64,000 nt of DNA from Diploptera punctata (Eukaryota > Arthropoda > Insecta > Blattodea > Blaberidae). The stretch covers positions 434,001 to 498,000 of the forward strand of contig JASPKZ010007421.1 of assembly GCA_030220185.1 (NCBI GenBank). Direction: 5' to 3'. Below the pieces are notes generated by a model, which was given only the letters and a program-made list of their open reading frames with translations, did not search any database and was not told where the DNA came from. How positions within the stretch are numbered: position 1 is the first letter of the stretch; the number at the start of each line of letters is the position of its first letter. This document shows, in pieces, positions 11,705 to 23,165 of this stretch. Made by a program: the position numbers and the translations under genes.

Positions 11705-12462
11705 CAGTAAAACTTGTTTAATCCGGAACGTGAATAATGTGGAAATCTGTCCAATGTGAACAAATTTATTGGTCCCGGCGAAATAATAGTAATATTACGT
11801 TATTTTGTATAAAACGGAATCTGTCCAACGCGGAAACGGAAGGATATTTCTACACAAATCATGAAAAATGTTTATAAGGCGGAAAGACTGAGAGAGAAAT
11901 ACATTTCAAACGGAGTGGAAAGCAAAATAAATAAAATGAAGAAATCAAGGAAGTAGTGTGGGAGTGTTTTACAAGTGCACGATAAAGAAGTCTACAGATT
12001 TCGGGACCGATGCTCCAAAGTCAAGCTCTAACTGTTGCTATATTCCTAGATAATAATGATTTCTCAAGACATCTTCAGATTGGATGTACAGTTTTAAAAG
12101 ACGATACAATGTAGTGTGGAATGAAATTTGCGGGAAATCAAAGGATGTGGACGAAAGTGTAGTTAGTGAGTGGAAACTAAAACTGCATACTTTAATTTCA
12201 GGATACGGACCTAACAGACATTTTTAACGCTCACGAAATGGACTATTTTTTGTGCGTTACCATTGAAATGGCTGATACATACTATACTTCACTTTTCAAC
12301 GGCAGTGGAACTACAATTAATCCAAGGTACGTGAAATGACATACGGCAATCTATAATCTAAGATTGGTTAATCTTTTTTTTTGTTTTTTATAATGCGGAA
12401 TTTTGTCTAATGTGGAAATAAAAATTGGTCCCATGCGATTCCGCTTTGAACTAGTTTTACTG
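11705..12462 (+). mobile_element. pogo/Tigger-like DNA transposon, internally deleted
   Basis: The element is 758 bp with terminal inverted repeats: CAGTAAAACTTGTTTAATCC at the left, and at the right the complement of CAGTAAAACTAGTTCAAAG. It is flanked by a TA dinucleotide on each side (11703-11704, 12463-12464), as expected for the Tc1/mariner-pogo superfamily. CAGTARAAC plus a subterminal 'GGTCC' block near both ends is typical of pogo/Tigger. It carries only the N-terminal half of a transposase, so it depends on a partner enzyme. Confidence 0.8.
11930..12290 (+). pseudogene. pogo-like transposase N-terminal remnant (CENP-B type)
   Basis: Recognisable text includes EIKEVVWECF, a broken segment, then FKRRYNVVWNEICGKSKDVD, ESVVSEWKLKL and a DIFNAHE segment. 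CENP-B-type helix-turn-helix domains followed by DIFNADE(T)GLFF mark pogo/Tigger transposases. Here the first catalytic Asp of the DDE triad in NADE reads His (CAC near 12230-12232). Stops and a frameshift lie upstream, and the rest of the DDE domain is absent. Confidence 0.75.
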
Positions 12463-12469
12463 TAGTATC

Positions 12470-15400
12470 AACGACGGAAGAAAAAAATTAAAATTTCACC
12501 GGCAAAGATGTAGAGGAGAGATCAAAGTATAGTGGGAACATATTGTCCTTGGAAAAGATAATATTCTTACGGGAGACATCCTAAACAAATTCTGGTCCTC
12601 CAAGTGGGGAGTTGAACGTAGGGCCATTGTACATGAAAACATAGTATACTGATTATTATAATACACATGGCACTGTTTAATATCTAAGATCATTTGAGCC
12701 GCAACTAAATTCTGGACAAGAAAGGGCGAATATTGTTTTTTTTTCAAGCATAAAGTTATTTTACGTGCCACAAGTAAAGAGATCCTCGTTTTTCATCTTT
12801 CCGAAGGCACTAGTAAGCCCCAAAAAATAAATATATCCCGGCAGGATTGAAACTGTTACCCCTGGATACAGAGCGCTGATTGTAACTACACTATTCAACC
12901 TACATTATTTATAGGGTCCAGGAAAAAGTAGTAGAAGAGATCAGGAGAAAAATAGGAAACATTTGTTCTAGATATATGAATATTACAAACCAAATATGAA
13001 ATTCTCTAAAATTGTAACTTAATGTCTTCTTTTATGAGGACGTAACTGTAGGCCTACTTGTGAATACATATGAAGGTGATTCCACGAGGAAAATATGTTA
13101 TATAATAGTATCTAAGAACAATCTTCTAGGTTAGACTTCTTTGTGGTTTATGTATGAAGTTCCTTCTATATCTAATTCAAAAATGCATTAAAATACTTTT
13201 TTTTCTGTTTTTTCCATCATTTTCATTATATTTTAACGTACACGATTAGGTGTCTCTCGTACCAAGTAATTTGATGAAAATATATTCTTATGCACTACGT
13301 TTGGTGTCATGTTGTGTGGAGTATGTCCGACACGTAACTAAGTAGAGCTGGCCAAGTGTGAAACTAAATTATTTCAAATTAATTCTGCAATAGCGGAATG
13401 TTTGGTACTGTGCTTTGTTGATCATCGTACTATAAGCTAATCTCGTGGATAATTTATCGTAATGCTTTGAAATAAAATAGCAAATCATTCGAGGCCAATG
13501 CAATTCTTGGTATTAAAACCGATTTTTATGTTTTCTTTGCCGGTCAGGAGGACCGTCTCAATTAAATTTTTAAATAGATGTTTCACGTGTGTCATTAAGC
13601 AATTTCAGCGAGCTAAGGTTTCGTAATACTGTAGTATAATTGGTGATCTAATGTTTACCTTCAATACATGTGAAATCATGCCGCGCGGATTAAAAAAATC
13701 CAAAAGAAAAGAATTGTTGGAAAGTTCATACTTTCGTCTTGATTCATCATTATGTCAATCATTTTACATATATCTGTCCTGTATTTGTCTGTATTCGCTA
13801 GTTTATTCTTTGCACTATAACATTATTTTTAGCTAAAATCGCTCGTTCATACATGCATTCTTCCTTCCGGCAGTTCGTTTCTATAGGCGCAAACACTTTT
13901 TAATTAATTTTTTCTTCTGTTGCAAAATTCACTTCTTTAAATTAGTTTACAAGAGTATGGAACCTGGGTATGGATAAAATTTCCAATTTCCTAGAGATTT
14001 TCGGCAAAGCTTGTACCTCTGATTTCATGTTTCATTATTGCACGCATTATTTCTGTTAAAATTTTTCAACTCGATCCAAAATATGAATAGCTTTAAACAT
14101 TCATTTATTTCATCGGCCAATGTTTATTTTGGAGTTACCTGTAAAATCTGAAGAAAATGTGTTGTTATGATGAATAAAATTCCTCCCATTAGTGCTGTGT
14201 TCCTGCAATGCTTTGTCTGGCGCTACGAGTGTTTTTCTACGGGACACTGTACATTCATCCCTTAAAGTTATATAGTATCGCATTAACAGCAGGCCACGTG
14301 CCGTCATATCACAGACTGGAAACTCTTGTCCGGGTGGAGTTAAACGTAATTTTAAAGCGTAACGCCCCGTTTTCTAGCACTTCAGTAATAGGCTATGATC
14401 TTGTACACTGGAATGTTTAGCTAAAACCAAATTAATAAGAAATGATGTAGCAGTGCTTCCTGATTAACAATAATACAGCCTAATCCCCCTTTCATCTGTT
14501 TCAGAACGATTTATGATCCTGTGAAATACAGTAATCTGTGTTAGGATTAATTTTAATATATCTTCCTCATCACCACACACAACCCACATAGTGTAGACTC
14601 GCGGTTACTAACACCAGCGGTCTGCGATGGGTGGTTATACATACGAACTGAAATATACGATACACAAATTTATGTGTGTGTATGTACCGATTTAATAATT
14701 TTAAATAAGCTCATTTTCTCTACGTAAAATGAAACATATTTAAAAATATAAATGTCTTAAAACTGTTGTATAAAATGGGTCATGTTGCATAGCAATAACG
14801 AAAAGGATGAGGTAATAACTTACGTTACGGAGCAACGCCACTGAATGAGCAATTGAAAAATACTAATATTTCACAGATTAATTCGATAACTGTTTCATCT
14901 ATCAATTTGTAATCAGTAATTTGTAGAATGAACAATGATCAACGCTTCCTTTACCACGTAAATACCAAATACATTTTGGAAAAACATATTTTTTTATTAA
15001 AGATTAAATGCTTCAAGATATATCACGTGTTATATTGTACACATTTGAAAGCTAATTGATTACACATTATAACACATTTAAATCTAAAATAATATATTTT
15101 CTGTTTTATATATTTTTACATAATACTATGTTACTTTAATTACAAGCATAACATTGAAATTAATGTGTTGAGGCTTGTTGTTCGCATATAATTGTTGTTT
15201 AAAATAAGGAGAAAAATTTCTATTTAAATCAAGACTTGATACAGACATTTCAACATTTACGCGCTGAAACACTAAGAATTCGTATTATTTATGCAATCCA
15301 GGAGCAAACACAAATCGCTCTCCATTCGAAATCACTGTGTAACTAGAGTAGTGAACCTCTATCTAGAGTTCAGTAGAGTTTCTTCTGTTAAAAACAAAAT

Positions 15401-15985
15401 ATTACAATGTTTTATTCAGTGCCATATCAGTTAATTATAGAAACAAAATAGATATTAGTGTACCCCAGTCTTGCTGTTCGCATGCAATAGTTAAAACAAC
15501 TGGAAAGAAGAACAATCTGTCTAAACCGAAATTCAAACCCTAGATCTGTAGATTTGCGCGTCTGCTCCTAAATTGCAAAACTAGCACATTTGGTTAATGC
15601 GAGAACTCGTAAAGTAGGAGATTTTTTGTTCATATCCCGGTGTAGAAAAATAATTATACTATTTACTTGTATTAACTATTACATGCGAATACAATATCAA
15701 GTTTACAATTAGCTGACATGACATGGCATAATGTGCTCCTAACAGTAGCGACCCTGTTGTAATGTGGACACAAGTTCACTAATATGGTCACGCGGGGATT
15801 TCAAATAGAGAAATATCTGTGTTTGCTCCTTGATTGCCTAACTGACACAAATTGTTAGTGTGCAACGTAAAGCAGGAAGTCTTGAGTTTAAGTCCAATTT
15901 AGGCAGACTTTTTACTCTTTTGTTGAATTGACTACTGCAGAGAACAACAAGGCTAAATACATTAACTTCAATATCAGCTGATACG
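12470..15985. other. No gene recognised; scattered repeat fragments
   Basis: Mostly AT-rich DNA. About 12790-12910 has a weak tRNA-like B-box segment. About 14770-14990 is a member of the ACGGAGCAACGCCACTGA repeat family. About 15755-15925 shares blocks with 17745-18230. A short frame starting ATGCCGCGCGG at 13678 encodes a basic N-terminus (MPRGLKKSKRKELLES) of unknown origin. I do not call a gene here. Confidence 0.4.
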
Positions 15986-15987
15986 TC

Positions 15988-16141
15988 CTGCTCTGTAGCC
16001 GAGTGGTTAAAGTAAGATGCCTTAGCGCAGAGTTTAAGGGACTTGCGCTGACTCGAGTCTCCATTTTCTCATGGAATTTCGGCCAGTATGATACCGGTGC
16101 CCACCCAGCATCGTCAGGCATTTGGGTACCTACAATACTGA
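15988..16141 (+). repeat. tRNA-derived SINE-B, 5' part
   Basis: The head TGTAGCCGAGTGGTTAAAG is an A box and GACTCGAGTCTCC a B box; GTGCCCACCCAGCATCGT follows, shared with the complete copy at 47489-47839. The copy stops at about 16141, where LINE sequence begins. That gives about 155 bp compared with 351 bp for the complete copy. Confidence 0.7.
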
Positions 16142-16142
16142 C

Positions 16143-16490
16143 CTAAATACTGTTCTTACCCAAAGACTTGAACATGTTCATAATTCTTGCATACGTTTTA
16201 TTTGTGATATACGCAGATTTGATCACGTTACACCATCCCTGTAACAATTGTCATGGCTTCGTCTTCAAGATCGTAGAACCATCCATTCCCTATGCCTTCT
16301 CTATAAAATATTACACACATCATTACCTTATTAGTGCCGCTTGGTCTACAGAATTACATTCTGTTACCATTTCAGCACTGGCCTATAGAGAATTTACTCA
16401 TATGTTTAGGTACACTTATAGTAGCATCCAGATCATAACTGTCAGTGCTATTTATAATTCTTTGCCCGGGCCCATCAGAGGCTAAGATTG
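16143..16490 (+). pseudogene. CR1/Jockey-type LINE, RT C-terminal remnant
   Basis: The frame from 16143 gives LNTVLTQRLEHVHNSCIRF, then ICDIRRFDHVTPSL, a stop, and then WLRLQDRRTIHSLCLLYKIL before decaying near the FTYSS...YNSLPGPIR block. The order 'QN.C.RFI..DHVTP...WL....R...H....YKI..YNSLP' is the conserved C-terminal tail of these LINE reverse transcriptases. Only the tail is present. Confidence 0.7.
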
Positions 16491-16870
16491 ATTCATCTTT
16501 CCTATATAGATTTACTAACATATATTAATTATTGACAAGAATTCCTTAACACACTCCAACACCCATGCATATATTTTTAGTCCAGCCTAGGGTACCCAAC
16601 CCTGGCTTACCGGACCAAACTCAAAACAACACAGCTCTCCTCCAGCTCACGTCCTTCAGACGATAACCAAACTAACTGAATGAATTGAAAGAATGAATGA
16701 TACAGTTTACCACATGAATCGCCTATTTGAGAGTTCCGAGGTAGAGGGGAAGTTGCGCACTACAAACAGAGCAAAGGGAGGGGTAGGAAGGAGAGTGGGA
16801 GTAAACACAAAGAGAAAGGAAATTGGCATAGTTCATTAATCTCACTGTAGAGGGAGGATAACCGTACAGA

Positions 16871-17500
16871 TGTTTCGTACCGAAATAGCACTTTCGGTAC
16901 AACACCGCTTCACTATACTCTCTGATACACATAAATTAGATACCCGATCCCTTGAGCACAGTGTCCTTTATATCCCTCCTCATCACACTACCTATTATTC
17001 GAAATATTTTGCAGTTTCTTTTGCTAGAACATGGAATTCCCTTCCACCCTATGTCAGAGACTGCCAAACATTGCCATCTTTCATAAACAAACTGAAAATA
17101 AAATTATTAACAGAAACAACTCACTAAAATTACTTTTTAAAAATTATTTTTTTCATTATTTAATAAAAATAGTTTTAAGATTTGTCAATATATTTACCTA
17201 ATGCCTTGTATAATAAGCGATAGATTAATTCATTATAGTTTATTACTTTCTTTGTATTTTTTTTCTTTCATTTCTTTTTATGTATAGTAGATTCGAGCTG
17301 TTATTCCTTTCTGTATTCATTCTATCATTAATTTAATTGTAATTGTATTGAATTTTATTGCATTATTAGACATTATTTTCAGTATTATTCAATTATTGTA
17401 ATTTTTTTGTATTTATATGTAACACAGGTTTGTCCTGGTGAGTGAAAGAAAAGGCCACATGGCCTTAACTCCACCAGGCTAAATAAATCTATTGTAAATA
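16871..17500 (+). pseudogene. CR1/Jockey-type LINE C-terminal end plus 3' UTR
   Basis: The frame ending at 17127 contains HTTYYSKYFAVSFARTWNSL, then PPYVRDC and FINKLKIKLL. This again is the 'F..S..R.WNSLP..VR' tail of a LINE RT. About 370 bp of AT-rich 3' UTR follow, ending with AAGGCCACATGGCCTTAACT and CCACCAGGCTAAATAAA. The AT-rich end and the lack of 5' sequence fit 5' truncation by incomplete reverse transcription. Confidence 0.7.
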
Positions 17501-17526
17501 ACTCTATTCTAAATTATATTCTAAAT

Positions 17527-17695
17527 AAGTAGCGGCTCCAGGTTAAGGAAACCAGCTATAACTGCTGGAGCATCCAATATGGAACACATGGTGCTTGATT
17601 GTCTATTTCTTCGATTAACACATGTGGATGTGAGGCCAGTAGCTGTCTTGTAGGCCAAGGGCCTTCTAGGCCTGTCGTGTCGTGGAGTTTTTTTA
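17527..17695 (+). repeat. SINE-B 3' part, degenerate
   Basis: It begins AGTAGCGGCTCCAGGTTAAG and runs to the GTAGGCCAAGGGCCTTCTAG block and a T run. It matches the 3' half of the 47489 SINE-B copy and the 25452 fragment. It follows directly on the CR1-like 3' end, and its own head is missing. Confidence 0.6.
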
Positions 17696-17744
17696 TAATT
17701 AACTGATACAGCTGGCACTAAATCTCATTATAATGTACTGTTAA

Positions 17745-18620
17745 TTGGAGCGACGTTTTAATAATATGAATATAAGTTCACTGATACAGTCACGCGGGAA
17801 TTCGCATTTCCTGCACGCAGTTAAACCTCTCACCTTATAGGTGATTACAGTGGCACCACGCGTCGGGAGGGGAATTTTAACTATGGAGCACACACATACT
17901 TTGACTATACAAGGACATGGAGGGACTCCCCTAATGAGTGATCAGCTCACTGTCAGGGACTCCTCCGAGGCAACACAACAATAAGACGGAACACGCAATT
18001 CAAAACACATTCATACTAAACATGGCGAATATGATAATAATGATAATGATGGCCGGATGATGTTGGATCCCTAAAGTGTGCCGACATTTGTCTTACGGGG
18101 ATTTAAAATGAAGAAAAATTGTGTCTGCTCCTGCGATTACTTACTGCGACAGAGCGTAAAGATTGAGATCATCGGACCAAATCCAAGTTTATAGAGAATA
18201 TTTTCTATTTAGCTTTCTTTTGTTATTCTGTTTTAAATTTACTCGTTACCATACTTGAACAAAATTAAACTCTATGACGAGTCAGGTCTGCAGGGCTCTT
18301 GGTCGATTGTCACGCTATGATGATGTGTGGTCAGCCTGACGAGTCCCCTAGCTGTCAGAGACACTACGAATTAGAGATACCCAAATTCCTCACGATTTTT
18401 GGTCACAGTCATACTGGGAAAATTACTCGAGAAAATTACTTCTACCTAGGTGCTCGAATCAGCGCATGTCCCGTTGCTCTGCACGTATTGTAGATTGTGC
18501 TAATATATCTAAGGTTATCTATTTGTTAGAATTATGGATATTCATTCTTTTAATAATTCTTAATCTTTTTGACCATAATTTGTTCTCAGTCTTAAAATTA
18601 TATTTATTATATGGCTTGTT
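17745..18620. repeat. Repeat fragments shared with 8.2-8.5 kb and 15.7-15.9 kb
   Basis: About 17745-18230 shares 'TTCACTRATAYRGTCACGCGGG' and 'GTCTGCTCCT' type blocks with 15750-15925. About 18290-18620 shares GTGTGGTCAGCCTG and TTTGTTCTCAG blocks, in the same order, with 8237-8520. No coding frame is convincing. The element type is unknown. Confidence 0.4.
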
Positions 18621-19740
18621 TTAAGAAATCTAGAGCATGCTCTTTGTCTAATTACCGTATTTTATGGACTATAAGACGCACGTTTTTCTTCCAAAAATTG
18701 CCTCCAAAATTCAGATGCGTCTTATACTCCAAATTAATATAAAAAATATCCAGTGTTTGATTTAAAATTCCCGCCGGTCTTAAAAATTACCATATATTCG
18801 ATGCCGCGGGACACCTATCTGTATCTGGCAACATACGATTCAACTGGCAGAAGCAATGCACCGATGCGACGAACATGAGTTGCGCGGATTCACAAGCTTG
18901 CTAACACTGTCTCCTTCCCGCTCCGCCATCACAAACCCAGAACACTATCTAGTCTATGATGTGTCATTGCAGTCTACGATGCCCGTGAACTTGAACAAAT
19001 GGATGATTGGTGACACCTAACATAAATTCACACCGAAGGGAGCTAATAAACGACATACAATCAAACAAGTGTAACAGTGCATAAAAAAGTTGTGATATAG
19101 AGTGAGAGAAGAAATTATTGGTAAACTTTTCAAGAAATGTGGTGTAAGTAACGCTCTTGATGGTAGTGAAGACCATATTATATATGTAGAGAACAACGAT
19201 GACGAAGAAGAAGAAAGTTCAGGTGACGGTTTTCAGGGATTTTAAAGATGAGAACGGTTTTATAAACTAAGATTTTTTTTCTTAGTCTGGTTTTGCAATC
19301 TAATAATAAAAATGGTAAAAATGTTATTTTAAAAAATGCTTACAAATTAAGGTGCGTCGTAAGGTACGTACACATATGCGCGTCGCGAACACGCGCGGCG
19401 CGCGCGCTGCTCGTGTTATGTTCGTCGAAATTATTAATTTCAACGAACCTCCTACGATCCATAGGAAACCCACAAACCTTCAGTAGACATTTTGCAGAAA
19501 CAAAGGCCTACGCTTGGTCATTCCATGTCTCCTTATTCAATTATTTTTCTTTTATCAAAACTATTTATTTTGTTCTGGATGTGTTACTGATGAATTTTTA
19601 CCTGTATACCATATTACATTGTCAAATAATTTCAAAACTACAATCACTTCAAAAATGTTCTTAACCAATTATTGAAATTTTATTTTAAACAATTGAAAAA
19701 TATGAAGGAATCTTAAATTTTTACTAAAATATGAACATTA

Positions 19741-19993
19741 CTTACTTACTTACTTACTTACTTACTCACTGGCACTATCGAAGCCGTAGGTTCATGGCCG
19801 CGCGGACATAAGTTCACCATACATCCCTATCCTGAGCTAATGCTTTCCAATCATTCCCTGTATAATCTACTTCCCTCAAATCATAGTTAATGTTATTCTC
19901 CCACCTCATTCTTGGCCTACCAACTGGGCGTTTTCCCTCTGGCTTTCCTACAAGAAGCTTCCATGAAAGTCTTTCATTCCCCATACGTGCAAC
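19741..19993 (-). mobile_element. RTE-1 LINE 3'-end fragment
   Basis: It opens with a (ACTT)n run and CTCACTGGCACTATCGAAGC, then matches 40275-40512 of the full-length RTE-1 almost base for base, including the GHVAR-KPEGK-GRPR coding end on the minus strand. It stops sharply at CCCCATACGTGCAAC. The low divergence marks a recent 5'-truncated insertion into the Harbinger-like element. Confidence 0.85.
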
Positions 19994-20691
19994 AAAAATA
20001 CGAACATTTCGTCAAAATATTATGAAATATGAAGAAAAAAATGTTGGTCTTATTTGATTCTATAGATTATAAAATGTAAACATACTCTATGGAGCAACAA
20101 ACATTTTTATAGAACCCAAAAATATTATAATATATTATTTTTAATATCAACATAAGTACAATTTACAAATGTATTACATTACAAAATTATGTATAGTACC
20201 AGTATTGTTTCATTCTTTGGCATATAAACCGTATATTCCCTTTCCCTAGCTTGTGCATTCTTTTCCAAAAATCGGGACTTTTTTAAAATGCTGCGGGACG
20301 CGGGACAAATTATTAAAAATAGAGAATGTCCCGCCAAAATCGAAACGTCTGGACACCTTACACAATACGCTTATTACTGGTATGTGTTTATATATTCTAT
20401 TGTTTTGTGATACTTCATATATAACATTATGAAATGAACGTCTTTAGTACACAGGAAAAAAAAAAACACATAACATTGGGGGGGGGGGGGAATACAGGCA
20501 TGCTGTAACAATATTGTGAAATCTTTTTTTTTTCCTTAGAGTAAAAAATATCGATAGACATCAACGTGCACATTGACCTGACGATCTTCACTATTTATTG
20601 TAGCGCCAGACCAACAATACTAAGTTATGTGTCAACAATATATACAATAGTGGGTGGGTGGGGGTAGGCTTGGGTGTTCTCTCGCCGTAGG

Positions 20692-20863
20692 AAGAAATTT
20701 ACAAGTAATTATCATTCTTCCTGCATGTATCCGGAGATATATCCATTTTATCTCCTATTTCCCTCCAGGCATCTCCTTTCAATGATTTTTTAAAATGATC
20801 CTTATGTTGAGGATCCCACAATAATTGTTTGTTTCTATAAAGATCAATAAGTTTTAACATTAT
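20692..20863 (-). pseudogene. MADF-domain protein remnant
   Basis: Minus-strand translation reads MLKLIDLYRNKQLLWDP, then HKDHFKKSLKGDAWREIGDK, then MDISPDTCRKND and a stop. The 'LI.LYR....LWD..H..F......AW.EI...' pattern is a MADF DNA-binding domain, used by Harbinger accessory proteins and by some insect transcription regulators. Upstream of the palindromic insertion, at 21105-21140, the same strand reads EWSEGNMLNLL, the expected preceding residues. The exon was therefore cut by the insertion at 20861-21103. The domain's last helix is lost. Confidence 0.7.
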
Positions 20864-21103
20864 AATTACAAAGAAATAAACGTTATCTCAATCAAAACAA
20901 ATTTATTGTGTCGACGTTTCAATCTCCTTATGAGAGATCATTTTCAAGACACGGTTGTATATAAATTTACATGTCTTGAAAATGATCTCACATAAGGAGA
21001 TTGAAACGTAGACACAATAAATTTATGTTTTTACTGAGATAACGTTTATTTCTTTGTAATTATAATATTAATTACTCTCAGTGAAAAATAATTTTAAAAA
21101 AGT
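20861..21103. repeat. Palindromic (foldback) element with PLE-like stem-loop, copy 1
   Basis: 20859-21066 is a near-perfect palindrome with arms of about 90 bp and a short centre. Near the centre both arms carry the stem-loop GATCTC...GAGAT followed by TGAAACGT. It interrupts the MADF exon. The bases AATAAGTTTTAACAT on the left (20846-20860) recur as AATAAGTTTAACAT on the right (about 21104-21117), consistent with a target duplication of 14-15 bp. Confidence 0.6.
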
Positions 21104-21334
21104 ATAATAAGTTTAACATGTTTCCCTCTGACCACTCCATACTCAAATAATAATAAGTTGCGCGCCGAAAACAACGAACCTCTCAAGTACCCGTCCAAAT
21201 CTAAACAGCGAACCATCAAAGTGTTCGTGGAAAACACCGACAATGAGTGGATCGTGGTGCGCCGCGCGCGCGGGCGCGCAAGTGTGTACGTACCTTTATA
21301 GTCCGTACCGTCTAATAGTCCGTAAAATACGGTA

Positions 21335-22160
21335 GTTATAAATTATGATTCAGCAGATGATAAAGTTAATAAAACAGTTAAATTTTATTTTAAAAAATTA
21401 TTAAATATCCAGAACAAATGACAATTTAAGGTACGATTGTGTTTCTACAATTATCTTAAAAATACAAACTCATAGATTTTTATAAACTGTAAAAAATTGA
21501 CCTTGCCCAGTGGTTTGATGACGTGGCTGTTAGAACCAGAAGCGACCATGATAACCACTCTTCAACGAATATCAATTACAGAGCTTAAGAAAATTAGAAG
21601 GAGATTAAGAAAAATATTACCTGGGGACAAAATGTTCTTGTAATTGTATGCATGTTATATCGAGGTTTAAAAAAAATGATCTGTAATTATATTCTAATGT
21701 AACTTTTCAAAACATAGAACTGCGATTATGAATATTTAAACAGTCAAAAACTATGTTATAGTTGTTATCTATCTCGTTACTGTACTTTTTTCAAAAAGTT
21801 ACGTTCAATTGATTTTCTCATTAAAAAAAACAAATTTCATTACATTACGTATAAAATTCTTCCTGTTGCAAAGCGATAACGATAATGACGCAATAATTAT
21901 TGTAACGTTACGAAGCAATGCCAGGAAATGTAAAATAACATTTTAATTGGATTTAATTAAATATTGATATTTCACAGATTAAATACAAAACTGGTTATGT
22001 TTTAACCTAGCTGTGATTGTAGATAGACAAGTAGGCAAATGCTTTCTCCTTCATGTAAATATTTTTCAAATACATTTATCATCGTTTAGTTGGTTCTTAA
22101 AGTTTACTTAATATATCTTTGTTAAGTATAACAAGTACAACTTTCAAATATAATATATAA
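21335..22160. other. No gene; member of the ACGGAGCAACGCC repeat family
   Basis: AT-rich. About 21840-22070 aligns by eye with 7770-7990 and 14790-14990 around GTAACGTTACGAAGCAATGC. I see no coding sequence. Confidence 0.4.
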
Positions 22161-22164
22161 CAAT

Positions 22165-22312
22165 GAATGTTTGTTTCTTTGTTCGTACTTTATGCGCGGC
22201 CATACCGTTGATCCGATTGTGATGGGCTTTTTGCAAAATGTTCAGGAGATTCCCCGAATGAACATAGGCTATAAGAGAGTTGTGATATTCAACTCCTACA
22301 CCCTTAAAAATC
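22165..22312 (+). repeat. Dispersed repeat shared with 55.86-56.0 kb
   Basis: The block CATACCGTTGATCCGATTG, then TGCAAAATGTTCAGGAGATT, then GAACATAGGCTATAAG recurs in reverse complement at 55855-56015 with moderate divergence. In both places it lies beside tandem repeats (22592-23165 and 54783-55420), so it may be the end of one larger unrecognised element family. Confidence 0.6.
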
Positions 22313-22591
22313 GCCATTTCTAGTGGAAAACGTGAAAAAATAACTCTTTGGACGCTTAAATGGCTTACGGTACCTAAACCATAACAAATACACAAAATTA
22401 ATGTACACAGAAAGCTATACAAAAAAGTCTGAGACAGCATATGTTTATCTCTTACGGATAACTCACAATAACCATTTTTGTCTTTCACTGATGCCAAGAA
22501 AATCGAGACAAGTACGTAGATTCCTGTTCAAGCATAGCAGCACATGGTGGGTATTCTTTTACGGATAACTTACAATAACGAATTTTGATTT

Positions 22592-23165
22592 TAGCTAATT
22601 TATTTCAAGAAGCTAGAGATAAGTAGATTCCCGGGCAACACCGAGTAATCAGCACAGGGAATCTTAAAATAATTACGATATACGTTTATAATTATTTTTC
22701 ATTTTACTTATCCAATTAATCATAAGAAGTACATTAATTTTTGTCTTTCAGCTCACTTATACCAAGAACATCGGGATGAGTAGATTCCCGGACAACGCCA
22801 GGTGAACAGCCCGGATATCTAAAAATAATTACGATATAAATTTTTCCTTTCACTTATTTAACTAAACATAAAAAACATTAATTTTCGTATTTCAGCTCAT
22901 TTAAATCAAGAAGAACGGGATGAGTAGATTCCCGGACAACGCCAGGTGAACAGCACGGGTATCTAAAAATAATTACGATATAAATTTTTCCTTTCACTTA
23001 TTTAACTAATCATAAACACATTAATATTCGTATTTCAGCTCATTTAAATCAAGAAGATCGGGATAAGAAGATTCCCAGACAATGCCGGGTAATCAGCACG
23101 AGATATCTAAAGAATATTAATTTATAATTATTTTTCCTTTTACTTATTCAACTAAACATAAAAAC
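22592..23165 (+). repeat. Minisatellite of about 142-158 bp units (4 copies)
   Basis: Units begin near 22592, 22750, 22894 and 23036 with TTCAGCTCATTTA-like sequence. Each carries a GC-rich core close to CCCGGACAACGCCAGGTGAA or CCCGGGCAACACCGAGTAAT, embedded in AT-rich DNA. The core can form a short hairpin (CCGGG/CCCGG) in the better copies. The two middle units are nearly identical. The repeat abuts the leader of the RTE-2 copy. Confidence 0.7.

Larger units (their letters stand above)
19361..21297. mobile_element. Harbinger-like DNA element nested inside
   Basis: The ends are inverted: AAGGTACGTACACATATGCG at the left, and at the right the complement of AAGGTACGTACACACTTGCG, both followed by extremely GC-rich GCGCG sequence. 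A MADF-domain remnant inside (20692-20863) fits PIF/Harbinger elements, many of which carry a second, MADF/Myb-like gene beside the transposase. Harbinger duplications are 3-bp TWA. The flanks here (GTA/TTA) do not settle that. No DDE transposase is recognisable. Confidence 0.5.
18655..21332. mobile_element. TA-flanked inverted-repeat DNA element (2.68 kb, composite)
   Basis: The left end is CCGTATTTTATGGACTATAA and the right end is the complement of CCGTATTTTACGGACTATTA, giving terminal inverted repeats of about 24 bp. A TA sits outside each end (18653-18654, 21333-21334), which fits a Tc1/mariner-like superfamily. Most of the interior (19361-21297) belongs to a second element with its own inverted ends, so the original host element was a short MITE of roughly 0.7 kb. 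No transposase belonging to the outer ends is visible. Confidence 0.65.

Noticed and set aside
16168..16485. 105-codon open frame
   Set aside because: The real coding relation is in another frame (LNTVLTQRLEHVHNSC...), a LINE RT tail; only the last part of this frame overlaps LINE-like text.
19361..21297. hAT element with 8-bp duplication
   Set aside because: No matching 8-bp flanks were found, and the MADF gene fits Harbinger better.
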